Positions 8,506 through 17,852 of a stretch of DNA of 64,000 nucleotides are shown here, one piece after another. Source of the stretch: Vreelandella songnenensis (GTDB lineage Bacteria; Pseudomonadota; Gammaproteobacteria; Pseudomonadales; Halomonadaceae); NCBI RefSeq assembly GCF_003002925.1, contig NZ_PVTK01000009.1, forward strand, positions 119,586 through 183,585, read 5' to 3'. Position 1 is the stretch's first letter. Each line of letters starts with the position of its first letter. The notes beneath the pieces were generated by a model that saw only the letters and a program-made list of their open reading frames with translations, was not told where the DNA came from and did not search any database. Made by a program: the position numbers and the translations under genes.

Positions 8506-9894
8506 TTAACGGCGGTTATCCGCAACAAACTGCTGTACGGCACTTAGCTCGGCGGGCAGCACCGTGTAGCGCTCTTCGCGCTCCAGCAGATCATCCATAT
8601 GGGTAGGCAGCGGCACGCCCTGGAACCCGGCCTTCACCACGGCCTCGGCGAACTTGGCAGGATGCGCGGTGGCCAGCGTGATCATCGGCGTGGATTGATC
8701 GATGCGAGCGCGCTCGGCAGCCCGGTAGCCGGTGGCGGTGTGCGGGTCGAGCATCTCGCCGGTGCGGTGATGCGCTTCACGAATGACGTCGAGAATGGTC
8801 GCGTCATCCACGCTGTAGCTTGAAAACTTCTCGCGCAGCCTTTCAAGGGGTGCCTCGGCAAGCGCTGTCGGTTCTTGCTGAAAGCGCTCCAGGAGTGCGG
8901 CCACAGCGGCACCATCACGCTCGTAGGCGTCAAACAGCAGGCGCTCGAAGTTCGACGACACCACGATATCCATGGACGGCGCGAGCGTTGCCTCAAGCTC
9001 CTTTTTCGAGAAGTCGTTGGCGGCAAGCGTCCGGTGGAGAATATCGTTGGCGTTGGTGGCGATGATGAACTGCTTCACCGGCAGCCCCATCCTGTATGCC
9101 ATGTAGCCGGCAAACACGTTGCCGAAGTTGGCCGACGGCACACAGAAGCTGACCTGACGATGCGGCGCGCCAAGCGCCACACCGGCGGCCACGTAGTAGA
9201 CGATCTGGGCCATGATGCGTGCCCAGTTGATCGAGTTGACCGCGACCAGGCGCGTGCCGTTCAGGAAGTCCTGGTCGGCGAAGCTTGCCTTGACCATCGC
9301 CTGGGCGTCGTCGAAATTGCCTTCGATGGCGATATTGAAGACGTTATCGGCCAGCACCGACGTCATCTGGCGCCGCTGCACCTCGGATACCCGCTTATGC
9401 GGATGCAGAATGAAGATATCCAGGTTGTCACAGTGGCGGCAGCCCTCAATCGCCGCCGAGCCGGTGTCACCGGAGGTCGCGCCCATGATCACCGCGCGCT
9501 CGCCGCGCTTTTTCAAGAAGTGATCGAGCAGACGCCCCAGAAGCTGCAGCGCCACGTCCTTGAACGCCAGCGTCGGGCCGTGGAACTGTTCGAGCAGAAA
9601 GTGGTTGGCGTCGAGCTGCTTGAGCGGCACCACCGCATCGTGACTGAAGGTGGCATAGGCCTCGGTCACGAGGGTGCGAAACGTCTCGTCGTCGATCTCG
9701 CCATTGACGAACGGCTTCATCACCCGAAAGGCGATCTCGGCGTAGGAGAGCCCGGCCATGTCGGCCAGGTCCTCTTTGGACAGCGCAGGGATCTCTTCGG
9801 GCACGTAGAGGCCGCCGTCGCTGGCCATGCCGGTAAGTACCACTTCCTCAAAGGAGAGCGCGGGCGCCTGCCCACGCGTACTGATATAGCGCAT
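8506..9894 (-). CDS. thrC: Threonine synthase
   Basis: A 462-residue PLP enzyme converting O-phospho-L-homoserine to threonine, the last step of the pathway. It is the long class-I form: N-terminal MRYISTRGQAPALSFEE, PLP-lysine motif HGPTLAFKDVALQLLG, and phosphate-binding GATSGDTGSAAIEG. The ATG at 9894 follows a strong GGGGAG site, and the gene begins 6 bases after hom, so the two are cotranscribed. This is the housekeeping copy; a distant paralogue lies at 46742-48049. Confidence 0.96.
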   Translation of the reverse strand: MRYISTRGQAPALSFEEVVLTGMASDGGLYVPEEIPALSKEDLADMAGLSYAEIAFRVMKPFVNGEIDDETFRTLVTEAYATFSHDAVVPLKQLDANHFLLEQFHGPTLAFKDVALQLLGRLLDHFLKKRGERAVIMGATSGDTGSAAIEGCRHCDNLDIFILHPHKRVSEVQRRQMTSVLADNVFNIAIEGNFDDAQAMVKASFADQDFLNGTRLVAVNSINWARIMAQIVYYVAAGVALGAPHRQVSFCVPSANFGNVFAGYMAYRMGLPVKQFIIATNANDILHRTLAANDFSKKELEATLAPSMDIVVSSNFERLLFDAYERDGAAVAALLERFQQEPTALAEAPLERLREKFSSYSVDDATILDVIREAHHRTGEMLDPHTATGYRAAERARIDQSTPMITLATAHPAKFAEAVVKAGFQGVPLPTHMDDLLEREERYTVLPAELSAVQQFVADNRR

Positions 9895-9900
9895 ATCGGG

Positions 9901-11217
9901 TTACTCCCCTTCGCTCAGGCTTTCCACACGGATACGCGTGACGGGCCCGGCGATATCGGCCATGGCTTCGATTTCGCGAATGGCTTCGTTCATCTGCTTC
10001 TCCTTGGTACGGTGAGTCAGCAAAATGATCGGCACCAGCTCGCCTTCGGTCGCCTCTTTTTGAATCAGTGCTTCAATCGAGATGCCCTGCTCGGCAAGAA
10101 TCGTCGCGACACGCGCAAGCACGCCGGGGCGGTCCACCGCCAGAAGGCGCAGGTAGTAGGCCGTGGTGATGTCTTCCATCGGCATGATCGGCAGCTGGCT
10201 GACATCTTCGTCGATGCCGCTGAACGCCAGGTAAGGCACGCGGTAGTGATGGTCGGTGGAGATATCCCGGGCCACGTCGAGCAGATCTGCCACCACGGCA
10301 GAAGCCGTGGGTTCGGCACCCGCACCGGCGCCGTAGTAGAGCGTCGGGCCAACGGCATCTCCCATGACGGCGATGGCGTTCTTCACGCCGTGCACGTTGG
10401 CAAGCAAACGCTCCTTGGGAATCAGGGTGGGGTGAACGCGCAGTTCAAGGCCCTGGTCGGTGCGCTTGGAAATGCCCAGATGCTTGATGATGTAGCCCAG
10501 ATTATCGGCCTGCTCGACGTCCTCGGCGGTAATCCGTGAAATGCCTTCGGTGAAGGCTTTTTCGAACTGCAGCGGCACGCCGTAGGCAATCGAGGCCAGG
10601 ATGGTCAGCTTGTGGGCGGCGTCGATACCTTCCACGTCAAAGGTGGGGTCAGCTTCGGCGTAGCCCAGCGCCTGCGCTTCGGCGAGCACGTCTTCAAAGG
10701 CCCGGCCTTCGTCGCGCATATGGGTCAGGATATAGTTGCCGGTGCCGTTGATGATACCGGCTACCCACTCGATACGGTTGGCACCCAGGCCTTCACGCAG
10801 CGACTTGATGACCGGGATACCGCCGGCAACAGCGGCTTCGAATGCAACGATCACGCCCTTTTCATGGGCGGCCTTGAAGATTTCATTGCCGTGTACCGCA
10901 ATCAGCGCCTTGTTGGCAGTCACCACGTGCTTGCCGTTGGCAATCGCGGTGAGCACCAGCTCGCGAGCCATGTCGTAGCCGCCGATCAATTCGACCAGAA
11001 CATCCACGTTGGGGTTGGTGGCCACTTCGAACACGTCGGTGGTGGCATTGATACCGGTAATGTCGCAGTCGGGGTGAATACTGCGGTGAGCGACCTGCTC
11101 AATCACAATGGGACGGCCTGCACGACGTGCAATATCGTCTGCGTTGCGGGTCAGCACATTGAAGGTGCCGCCGCCGACCGTACCTAGCCCACAAATGCCT
11201 ACTCTTACCGGTTTCAA
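9901..11217 (-). CDS. hom: Homoserine dehydrogenase
   Basis: A 438-residue enzyme reducing aspartate semialdehyde to homoserine with NAD(P)H, feeding threonine and methionine synthesis. The Rossmann motif GICGLGTVGGGT opens the protein, the catalytic region includes EADPTFDVEGIDAAHKL, and a C-terminal ACT domain (YYLRLLAVDRPGVLARV) suggests feedback control by threonine. The start is TTG at 11217 with AAAGGGG upstream; the ATG seven bases earlier is out of frame. The leader has a 7-bp GC hairpin (11238-11254) close to the ribosome site, which might modulate translation. Confidence 0.96.
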   Translation of the reverse strand: MKPVRVGICGLGTVGGGTFNVLTRNADDIARRAGRPIVIEQVAHRSIHPDCDITGINATTDVFEVATNPNVDVLVELIGGYDMARELVLTAIANGKHVVTANKALIAVHGNEIFKAAHEKGVIVAFEAAVAGGIPVIKSLREGLGANRIEWVAGIINGTGNYILTHMRDEGRAFEDVLAEAQALGYAEADPTFDVEGIDAAHKLTILASIAYGVPLQFEKAFTEGISRITAEDVEQADNLGYIIKHLGISKRTDQGLELRVHPTLIPKERLLANVHGVKNAIAVMGDAVGPTLYYGAGAGAEPTASAVVADLLDVARDISTDHHYRVPYLAFSGIDEDVSQLPIMPMEDITTAYYLRLLAVDRPGVLARVATILAEQGISIEALIQKEATEGELVPIILLTHRTKEKQMNEAIREIEAMADIAGPVTRIRVESLSEGE

Positions 11218-11343
11218 AATACATCCCCTTTCGTGGTGGGCGCGCCTCGCGCCCGATCTTAAATTCAGTGTTCCAGCGTCACCGCCACTTGGCGGTGTTG
11301 TCTATCGGGTGGCACTTGTCGAGCGTGCCTTGTTGAATCGCGC

Positions 11344-12102
11344 TTACGCGTCGTCCAAGCCTAACATGGCAGCCAGCCTTTCTGGCGGTACATAACCCGG
11401 CACCAGCTGGCCATCGGGCAAAATAATCGCCGGCGTGCCCTGAACGCCTAGCGCCATGCCCAGATTATACTGCTCGGCGACCGGGTTATCGCAATCCGCC
11501 GGGCCGGTCAGCGGCTGACGCTGCTGGGCACGGGTCATGGCTTCGCTGGGGTTATCCGAACACCACGCCTGCTGCATCGAGGTGGCGGCGGCGCTGTCAA
11601 GGCCTGCCCGCGGGAACGCCAGGTAGTGTACCGCAATGCCGCGCTCGTTAAGCTCGGGCACGGCTTCATGCAGGCGCTCACAGTAGGGGCAGGTCGGGTC
11701 GGTAAACACCACCACCGTCGCCTTGGGCTCCTCTACCCCGCGGTAAACCACGCGCTCGGACTCCGGTACGCTGGCAAGCGCCGCCACGCGCTCCTGGTTC
11801 TTGGCCTGCTCGGTCAGGTTGACCAGGCCGGTATCGGTATTCTCGAAAAGATCGCCCACCAGGAAATGGCTGCCGTCGGCATTGGAGTAGAACGACTCCC
11901 CGCTCTCCAGGCGCACGTGGTAGATGCCGTCCATCGGCGTGGCGCTTACCTGCTCCACCGGCATCGCCTGGCCGTTGACGCTGAGCGACTCGCGCAGCTG
12001 GTCTGCCGTGGCATCGGCATGGGCGGTGAAAGGTAAAACGCTGGCCACGGCGAGCGTGAGTAAGGCAGAGCGTAAAGCGGGAGTAACCGTACGTTGACGC
12101 AT
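11344..12102 (-). CDS. dsbC: Periplasmic thiol:disulfide interchange protein DsbC
   Basis: A disulfide isomerase that corrects wrong disulfides in the periplasm and is kept reduced by DsbD. The 252-residue precursor starts at the ATG at 12102 (GAAGAAAGA upstream), with signal peptide MRQRTVTPALRSALLTLAVA and cleavage after AHA. An N-terminal dimerisation domain is followed by a thioredoxin domain with the active site TDPTCPYCERLH and the cis-proline loop GVQGTPAII. The active dipeptide is PY, where E. coli DsbC has GY. Two more cysteines (WCSDN, ADCDN) match the structural disulfide of the family. The gene follows xerD by 7 bases. Confidence 0.93.
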   Translation of the reverse strand: MRQRTVTPALRSALLTLAVASVLPFTAHADATADQLRESLSVNGQAMPVEQVSATPMDGIYHVRLESGESFYSNADGSHFLVGDLFENTDTGLVNLTEQAKNQERVAALASVPESERVVYRGVEEPKATVVVFTDPTCPYCERLHEAVPELNERGIAVHYLAFPRAGLDSAAATSMQQAWCSDNPSEAMTRAQQRQPLTGPADCDNPVAEQYNLGMALGVQGTPAIILPDGQLVPGYVPPERLAAMLGLDDA

Positions 12103-12109
12103 TCTTTCT

Positions 12110-12991
12110 TCAACCTCGCGGATGATGTTCAGCATGCAGATTTTCCAAGCGCGCTTGGGCAACATGCGTATAAATTTGGGTCGTGGATAGATCGCTATGG
12201 CCTAACAGCAGCTGTACGACCCGTAAATTGGCCCCATGATTCAATAAATGTGTCGCAAATGCATGGCGCAGCGTGTGCGGCGACAGCGGGCGTGAGATAC
12301 CGGCAGTGATGGCATGAGCCTTTATACGGTGCCAGAAGGTCTGCCGAGTCATGGCCTTATCACTGCGGCCCGGAAACAACGCTGGCTTCGTCGGGTCGCT
12401 CATCAGCGCCACGCGTGCCGTGGCCATGTAGTGGGCCAGCCAGTCCGCGGCCTCTTCGCCCATGGGCACCAGGCGGTCTTTATCGCCCTTGCCGCGCACC
12501 CGCACCACATTCTGGCGCAGATTGACCGCGTCCCCGGTCAGCGAGACAAGCTCCGAGACGCGCAGCCCGCAGGCGTAAAGCAGCTCCAGCATGGTGCGGT
12601 CGCGCACGCCAAGCGGTGTGGCGGTGTCCGGTGCCAGCAAAAGGCGCTCGACCTCGTCTTCATCCAGCGTATTGGGCAGCCCGGGCGTTACCCGCGGCAG
12701 CTTCACTTCGGCAAGCGGGTCGCTTTGCACATGGCCCTGCAGGCGCGCCCAGCGGTAGAAACTGCGCAGCGTGGACAGCAGCCGGGCATTGCTGCGCAGC
12801 TGATAGCCCTGTTCGCGGCGCGCCTCGAACCAGGCAGCCAGCCGTTCAGGTGCCGGGGTGAGCAGATCCTCACCGTGGCCCTCCAGATGCTGCTGCCAGG
12901 CGGTGAGATCGCGCCGATAGGCCGCTAACGTATGATCACTGGCCCCCTGCTCCAGCCATAGAGCGTCCAAAAAAGCATCCATCATGCTCAT
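12110..12991 (-). CDS. xerD: Tyrosine recombinase XerD
   Basis: A 293-residue site-specific recombinase that, with XerC, resolves chromosome dimers at dif under FtsK control. The N-terminal SAM-like domain (MDAFLDALWLEQGASDHTLAAYRRDL) is followed by the catalytic domain with the conserved Arg (ACGLRVSELVSL), HxxR (SPHTLRHAFATHLL), the distal His (LLGHSDLSTTQIYTHV) and the nucleophilic Tyr in that last segment. It is upstream of dsbC and hom on the same strand. The order xerD-dsbC-hom-thrC is conserved in pseudomonads and relatives. Confidence 0.95.
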   Translation of the reverse strand: MSMMDAFLDALWLEQGASDHTLAAYRRDLTAWQQHLEGHGEDLLTPAPERLAAWFEARREQGYQLRSNARLLSTLRSFYRWARLQGHVQSDPLAEVKLPRVTPGLPNTLDEDEVERLLLAPDTATPLGVRDRTMLELLYACGLRVSELVSLTGDAVNLRQNVVRVRGKGDKDRLVPMGEEAADWLAHYMATARVALMSDPTKPALFPGRSDKAMTRQTFWHRIKAHAITAGISRPLSPHTLRHAFATHLLNHGANLRVVQLLLGHSDLSTTQIYTHVAQARLENLHAEHHPRG

Positions 12992-13045
12992 ACGTTAGCC
13001 GCCCCAGAATAGTTTTTACCGTCTCGCAATAGTGGTCAGACACAT

Positions 13046-13080
13046 AAACAAAACCCCGCCCCGCAAAGCGGTGACGGGGT
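13046..13080 (-). terminator. Intrinsic terminator of the rpsP-rplS operon
   Basis: On the minus strand ACCCCGTCACCGC-TTT-GCGGGGCGGGGT forms a GC-rich stem followed by TTTTGTTT, 58 bases past the rplS stop. It separates the ribosomal operon from xerD. Confidence 0.85.
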
Positions 13081-13138
13081 CCTGGTATCCGGGCGCCACG
13101 CGTGTTCAGCCACCGCGTACGCCCGAGAAAAGTGGCGC

Positions 13139-13495
13139 TTAGGCCAGCTTTTCCTTGATACGCGCTGACTTGCCGCTGCGCTCGCGCAGGTAGTACAGCT
13201 TGGCTTGACGCACGTCACCACGACGCTTGACTTCAAGAGAGTCAACCAGCGGGCTGTAGGTCTGGAAGGTACGCTCGACACCCACACCGTGAGAAATCTT
13301 GCGCACGGTGAAAGCGGAGTTCAGGCCACGGTTACGCTTGCCGATAACCACACCTTCGAAGGCCTGCAGACGCTCGCGGGTGCCTTCCTTGACTTTAACC
13401 TGAACGACGATGGTGTCGCCGGGAGCAAAAGAAGGGATCTCTTTACCCATCTGCTCGTTTTCGATCGCCTGGATCACCTTGTTCTTGCTGCTCAT
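13139..13495 (-). CDS. rplS: 50S ribosomal protein L19
   Basis: A 118-residue protein located at the 30S-50S interface. It carries the family signatures [40 protein letters not shown] and the C-terminal AKLYYLRER. Two in-frame ATGs lie six bases apart; the second (13495) is preferred because GGAG is seven bases before it but only one base before the first. It is the last gene of the conserved rpsP-rimM-trmD-rplS operon. Confidence 0.96.
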   Translation of the reverse strand: MSSKNKVIQAIENEQMGKEIPSFAPGDTIVVQVKVKEGTRERLQAFEGVVIGKRNRGLNSAFTVRKISHGVGVERTFQTYSPLVDSLEVKRRGDVRQAKLYYLRERSGKSARIKEKLA

Positions 13496-13668
13496 CTTCA
13501 TGCTCCTAAATAACGTAATGGCTTGCCACGCAGTTGTGGAAGGGGCAAACCGTGATCCCGGCGCTCGAAACGAGCTTCGCGGGAGTCGTTATGGGTGACG
13601 CAGGTACGCAGGCAAGTTGCCTTGTTCGCCCTGCACCGCCGCTCTGATCCATGTAGTTGAAAAACAAC

Positions 13669-14496
13669 CTACCTGGCGGATAGAGCGTGTTCCTCGATAA
13701 ACTCGTTCAAAAGCCGCTGCTGCTCGGCATCAAGCGTACGCCCTTCCAGAAGGTCCGGGCGGCGCTGCCACGTGCGGCCTAACGACTGCTTCAAGCGCCA
13801 GCGCTTGATGGCGGCGTGATTACCGCTTAGCAGCACATCCGGCACGTGCTTCCCGTCGATGACTTCCGGACGGGTATAGTGCGGGCAGTCCAGCAGACCG
13901 TCGTTAAACGAGTCTTCGATAGCGGAGTCCTGATGCCCCAATACGCCGGGTACCAGCCTTGCCGCCGCGTCGATCAGTACCATGGCAGGCAGCTCACCGC
14001 CACTCAACACATAGTCGCCAATCGACCATTCTTCATCGATGTCACTTTCCACCACGCGCTCATCAATACCTTCATAGCGCCCGGCAACCACCACAAGGGG
14101 GCCTGCCGCCGCCAGTGCCTGTGCGCCTTTCTGATCCAGCTTGCGCCCCTGGGGCGAAAGGTAGATCACGGTCGGCACAAGGCCGGTTGCCTGATGTGCA
14201 CGTTCACGCGCGTCACTGATTGCATGACGTAGCGTATCGACCTTCATCAACATGCCCGGGCCACCGCCGTAAGGGCGGTCATCCACGCTGCGATGGCGGT
14301 CGGTGGCATAATCTCGCGGATTCCAGAACTCGAGTGAAATACGCTGCTTCTCGACCGCACGACCCACTACGCCTTGCTGCGTAAGGGCATCGAACATCTC
14401 GGGAAACAACGACACCACGCCGATCCACATCGCGGGCGCATCCACGTTACTGCCAGTTCCCGACGCCTGCGCATCGAAGAGTGTGTCACTGCTCAA
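13669..14496 (-). CDS. trmD: tRNA (guanine37-N1)-methyltransferase TrmD
   Basis: Methylates G37 of tRNAs that read CNN codons, preventing +1 frameshifts, with SAM bound in a trefoil knot. Signatures: [65 protein letters not shown]. The longest frame begins at a TTG overlapping the rimM stop (TTGA) and gives 275 residues; the family usually starts at the Met of MWIGVV (14430, 253 residues). The start is therefore uncertain by 22 residues. Confidence 0.95.
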   Translation of the reverse strand: MSSDTLFDAQASGTGSNVDAPAMWIGVVSLFPEMFDALTQQGVVGRAVEKQRISLEFWNPRDYATDRHRSVDDRPYGGGPGMLMKVDTLRHAISDARERAHQATGLVPTVIYLSPQGRKLDQKGAQALAAAGPLVVVAGRYEGIDERVVESDIDEEWSIGDYVLSGGELPAMVLIDAAARLVPGVLGHQDSAIEDSFNDGLLDCPHYTRPEVIDGKHVPDVLLSGNHAAIKRWRLKQSLGRTWQRRPDLLEGRTLDAEQQRLLNEFIEEHALSAR

Positions 14497-15038
14497 AACT
14501 CAGGATCCCAGTCAACGACCATACGGTCATCTTCAAGGCTGATTTCGACAATCACATCATCAGGCAGAAACGGTAGTAGCCGCTCGCGCTTGTCGATCGC
14601 GTCCTCATCACCGCGAACCACCATGACATCGTTGGCGCCGGTTTCAAACAGGTAGCTTACCCGTCCCAACCGCTCGCCGGCTTGAGTGAAAACAGCCAGG
14701 CCTTCAAGCTCATGCCAGTAATACTCATCGGCTGCAAGCGCAGGCAGTGCATCCTTGGGCAGTACGATATCCGTCTGGGCCAGTGCTTCGGCCGCATCCC
14801 GGTCATCCACGCCTTTCAATTGCACTACAAGGCCCTTGCCCTGCCGACGTCCCTGAACAATGGTCATCCGCGTCAGGGTTTCCCCCTTGCGCACCCACCA
14901 TTCGGGGTAGTCCAGAATGCTGTCCATGGGGTTGGTGTAGGAATACACCTTGAGCCAACCTTTCACCCCGTGAGGGCTAGTCAGCTTGCCTAACACCACG
15001 TGCGTGTCGTCAGTATGGCTTGTTTCTAAACGCGTCAT
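14493..15038 (-). CDS. rimM: 16S rRNA processing protein RimM
   Basis: A 181-residue 30S-maturation factor that binds ribosomal protein S19 and the head of 16S rRNA. The N-terminal RimM domain shows [22 protein letters not shown], and the C-terminal PRC-barrel shows [13 protein letters not shown] and [13 protein letters not shown]. It sits between rpsP and trmD, overlapping trmD by four bases. Confidence 0.95.
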   Translation of the reverse strand: MTRLETSHTDDTHVVLGKLTSPHGVKGWLKVYSYTNPMDSILDYPEWWVRKGETLTRMTIVQGRRQGKGLVVQLKGVDDRDAAEALAQTDIVLPKDALPALAADEYYWHELEGLAVFTQAGERLGRVSYLFETGANDVMVVRGDEDAIDKRERLLPFLPDDVIVEISLEDDRMVVDWDPEF

Positions 15039-15079
15039 CGACGACCTCGACTTACAACATCAGACTCAAGCGAACAGGC

Positions 15080-15328
15080 TCAGGCCTGTTTACGCGCTTC
15101 TTTAACCAGCTCAGCAACACGACCAGACAGCTGGGCGCCTTGGCTCTGCCAGTGAGTAACACGCTCGAGATCAACGCGCAGACGCTCTTCCTGACCACGG
15201 GCAACCGGGTTGAAGAAGCCGATACGCTCGATGAAACGGCCGTCACGGGCGTTACGCGAGTCGGTAACAGTCAGGTGGTAAAAGGGACGCTTCTTGGCGC
15301 CACCACGTGCCAAACGAATGGTAACCAT
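15080..15328 (-). CDS. rpsP: 30S ribosomal protein S16
   Basis: An 82-residue protein of the 30S body, first gene of its operon. It begins [25 protein letters not shown] and contains [23 protein letters not shown], both characteristic. GAAGGATAG lies upstream of the start. ffh, often its neighbour, is here 6.3 kb away because the LacI/ABC island lies between them. Confidence 0.97.
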   Translation of the reverse strand: MVTIRLARGGAKKRPFYHLTVTDSRNARDGRFIERIGFFNPVARGQEERLRVDLERVTHWQSQGAQLSGRVAELVKEARKQA

Positions 15329-15629
15329 ACGATAACTATCCTTCGGTTGAGGTTACGAGAGTGGGAAGTAGCGAAGACCGCTATCAGAACACTCATCATG
15401 CTGTTTTCTGGGTACTTTTATCACTTACAAGCAAGTGAAAAGGGAGTACTTTAAGCGCTTCAAGGGCGGATATCGCGGCGATGCTTGCGCATATATCGCC
15501 AACACCCACGCATGAAGAGGCCGCATTCTACGCAAATGTGCCCGGCTTGGAAAGCCTGACAGCCAGAAAACTCACAATACGTCAACCGCCGCTGCACGCG
15601 GATAATCGTTGGTATGCAGCCATTCAAGG
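15329..15629. other. Non-coding gap: rpsP leader and 3' side of the lacI-type gene
   Basis: About 300 bases between the 5' end of the ribosomal operon and the stop of the LacI-type gene. It must hold the rpsP promoter. On the minus strand there is a small CACTT..AAGTG dyad and an A-rich stretch, but I could not identify a convincing -35/-10 pair. I see no RNA gene or terminator in it. Confidence 0.5.
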
Positions 15630-16616
15630 TCAGGCGCTGGTACGCTCGACCAGCGTAACGCCGACTCTCACCACCTGCGTTGCTCGCCCCGGGGTCTGCA
15701 GTCGGGCTTTCAGCAATTCAAGCGCTGCGTGCGCCGTCTCACTCACCGGATTGCGCACGGTGGTCAACGGGCAGCGCCCCAGAGCCGCGCCCGGCACGTC
15801 GTCGAAGCCGGTCACTGCCAGGTCGTCCGGTACCTTTATACCGCGCTGGGCGGCGGCGTCCAGCACTCCCAGTGCCATAGCGTCATTGGCACATATAATG
15901 CCATCAAGACCCAACCCGGCATCCAGAAGCCGCCCGCCCTCGATTACCCCACTTGCCTGGGAGAAATCTCCCCGTCGCCGGGTCAGCAGCGTCACGCCGT
16001 GATCAGCAAGCGACGCTTCAAGCGCCCGCCCGCGCTCCTGGTCCGAGAAGGTATCCAGCGTGCCACCCAGCCAGGCGAGACGCCGGCGTCCCTGCCCGGC
16101 CAGCCGTGCGGCGAGCAGGCGCATGCCTTCTTTATTATCACAGCACACCGCATCGGTTGCGCTTTTCTCCAGCACCCGACCGATCAACACCAGCGGTGCG
16201 CCTGAAGCGCGGCACCTATCAGCAATTTCCCGGCTGACCAAGCCGGCAGCGACAATCGCGCCATCCACCTGATAGGCCAGAGCGTGGTCAAGCATCTCGG
16301 TAAGACTGCCCCCCTGAACCGCCAGGAGCAGCGGCTGATAGCCTTGAGTACTCAGCGCCTTGACCAGATGCTCCAGCAGCCAGGCCTCGTAAGGCCTGGA
16401 TATTTCACCTACCACCACCGCGATCAGCCCGGTGCGCTGGCCAGTCAGCCCGCGGGCGATCAGGTTGGGCCGATAGCCAAGGCGCTGGGCGACGCTGTGC
16501 ACATGCTCACGTTTGCGCATCGAAATCGATGCGCCGGGCGTGAACGCACGCGACACCATGGCGCGCGACACTCCCGCGGCCCGAGCCACGTCATCCGCCG
16601 TTACCCGCATGGGCAT
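15630..16616 (-). CDS. LacI-family transcriptional repressor
   Basis: A 328-residue regulator. The N-terminal LacI helix-turn-helix and hinge are clear (VTADDVARAAGVSRAMVSRAF; LGYRPNLIARGL), followed by the periplasmic-binding-protein-like effector domain (GLIAVVVGEISRPYEAWLLE...GFDDVPGAALGRCPLTTV). It is divergent from the ABC importer and phosphodiesterase genes and most likely represses them until a substrate-derived ligand appears. A start six bases later (16610) has better spacing to AGGCGGG. The effector is unknown. Confidence 0.92.
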   Translation of the reverse strand: MPMRVTADDVARAAGVSRAMVSRAFTPGASISMRKREHVHSVAQRLGYRPNLIARGLTGQRTGLIAVVVGEISRPYEAWLLEHLVKALSTQGYQPLLLAVQGGSLTEMLDHALAYQVDGAIVAAGLVSREIADRCRASGAPLVLIGRVLEKSATDAVCCDNKEGMRLLAARLAGQGRRRLAWLGGTLDTFSDQERGRALEASLADHGVTLLTRRRGDFSQASGVIEGGRLLDAGLGLDGIICANDAMALGVLDAAAQRGIKVPDDLAVTGFDDVPGAALGRCPLTTVRNPVSETAHAALELLKARLQTPGRATQVVRVGVTLVERTSA

Positions 16617-16706
16617 GTCCCGCCTGCTCTAGAGAGTTCAAGCATCCTTTAACGCTCTTTTCGCCTGATGACGCCGCCATCCTAGCACCCCTCAAGCGCT
16701 CATAAC

Positions 16707-16720
16707 GTGTTTTAAAACGT
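16707..16720. promoter_or_regulatory. Candidate operator between the LacI-type gene and the ABC operon
   Basis: GTGTTTTAAAACGT contains the perfect 10-bp dyad GTTTTAAAAC (16709-16718) in the divergent promoter region. It could be the LacI-family operator, although many such operators centre on CG rather than TA. The same TTTTAAAACGT core occurs in the palindrome upstream of the FadL-type gene. Confidence 0.4.
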
Positions 16721-16811
16721 ACATCAAAGCGTCACGCAGGCGTTCTAGGATACCTCCATCCGCAATTTTGCACGCGCTTTCAAAACGGAGTGAACAGCAT
16801 GGAGTCCGCTT

Positions 16812-17852
16812 ATGAGCACTGAAGCGCTGACCCTCAACAACGTGACGGTAGACCTGGGCCGACAGCGCATCCTGGACGACATTCATCTGGACGTATCGCC
16901 GGGAAGCTTTACCTGCCTGCTCGGGCCTTCAGGCTGTGGCAAGACCACGCTGCTGCGCGCCATTGCCGGCTTCACACCGTTAAGCCGCGGCGAGATCCGC
17001 CTGGGCCGCCGCGCGCTCACCCACTTGCCACCGGAAAAGCGCGAGACGGCGATGGTGTTTCAGTCCTACGCGCTCTGGCCGCACATGAGTGTGGAAGAAA
17101 ACCTTGGCTACCCGCTGAAGCTGCGTGGCGTTACGCGCACCGAGCGCCGGCGCAAGGTGGCCGAGATGCTTGCCCGCCTGGAGCTTTCCGGTTTCGAGGA
17201 ACGCGCCGTCACAAAGCTTTCCGGCGGGCAGCGCCAGCGCATTGCCCTGGGTCGCGCCCTGATCATCGACCCGCCACTTCTGCTGCTTGATGAGCCACTC
17301 TCCAACCTGGACGCCGCCATTCGGCGCAGCTTGCGCAGCGAACTGCGCCGCCTGCAGAAATCGCTGGGAATCACCACCATCATGGTGACCCACGATCAGG
17401 AAGAGGCGCTGCAGATGGCCGACCAGATCGTGCTGATGCGCGCAGGCCACGTGGTTCAGGTCTCGACCCCGCAAACGCTTTACCAGCAGCCCGCCGACCT
17501 GGGTGCGGCCCGCTTTCTGGGGGTTGATAACACCGTTACCCGTACCCCTCAGGACCCGATGGGTGAAAGCGGCGCCGTTACCTTCGGCTTTCGCACCCGC
17601 GATGCGCACCTTGACGCGCCGCCCTGCCCCCAAGCGCTCATCCGCAAGGGCCGCGTCACTGAATGCGTGTACACCGGCGATGGCTATCACGTCTTGATCG
17701 ATACCCATGACGCCGAGCTCTTCGCCACCTCCGCGACCCCTGTTGCACCGGGTACCTTTGCCGCGCTTCAGGTGCCCGAATCGGCTCTTATTCCCTTCGG
17801 GCCGGATGACCGGCATCTGCCGCCACTTGATCGACACGAGGATATCGCATGA
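16812..17852 (+). CDS. ABC importer ATPase (phosphodiester or polyol-phosphate type)
   Basis: A 346-residue ATP-binding subunit. Walker A is GPSGCGKTT (residues 38-46), the signature is [15 protein letters not shown], Walker B is LLLLDEPLSNLD and the switch histidine is in [12 protein letters not shown]-terminal TOBE-like region follows, as in the MalK/UgpC/PotA group. GGAG precedes the ATG by seven bases. Its last codons overlap the binding-protein gene (ATGA). Together with the next three genes it makes a complete importer. The phosphodiesterase at the end of the operon suggests an organophosphate ester as substrate; that is inference. Confidence 0.92.
   Translation: MSTEALTLNNVTVDLGRQRILDDIHLDVSPGSFTCLLGPSGCGKTTLLRAIAGFTPLSRGEIRLGRRALTHLPPEKRETAMVFQSYALWPHMSVEENLGYPLKLRGVTRTERRRKVAEMLARLELSGFEERAVTKLSGGQRQRIALGRALIIDPPLLLLDEPLSNLDAAIRRSLRSELRRLQKSLGITTIMVTHDQEEALQMADQIVLMRAGHVVQVSTPQTLYQQPADLGAARFLGVDNTVTRTPQDPMGESGAVTFGFRTRDAHLDAPPCPQALIRKGRVTECVYTGDGYHVLIDTHDAELFATSATPVAPGTFAALQVPESALIPFGPDDRHLPPLDRHEDIA

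Noticed and set aside
8875..10539. A 554-codon open frame on the plus strand, antisense to thrC and hom
   Set aside because: It lies wholly opposite two well-supported enzymes, has no ribosome site or recognisable motif, and long antisense frames are expected in GC-rich genes.
16799..16822. A seven-codon reading frame (ATG GAG TCC ... TGA) overlapping the start of the ABC ATPase gene
   Set aside because: Too short and without a ribosome site of its own; it contains the GGAG that serves the real start.
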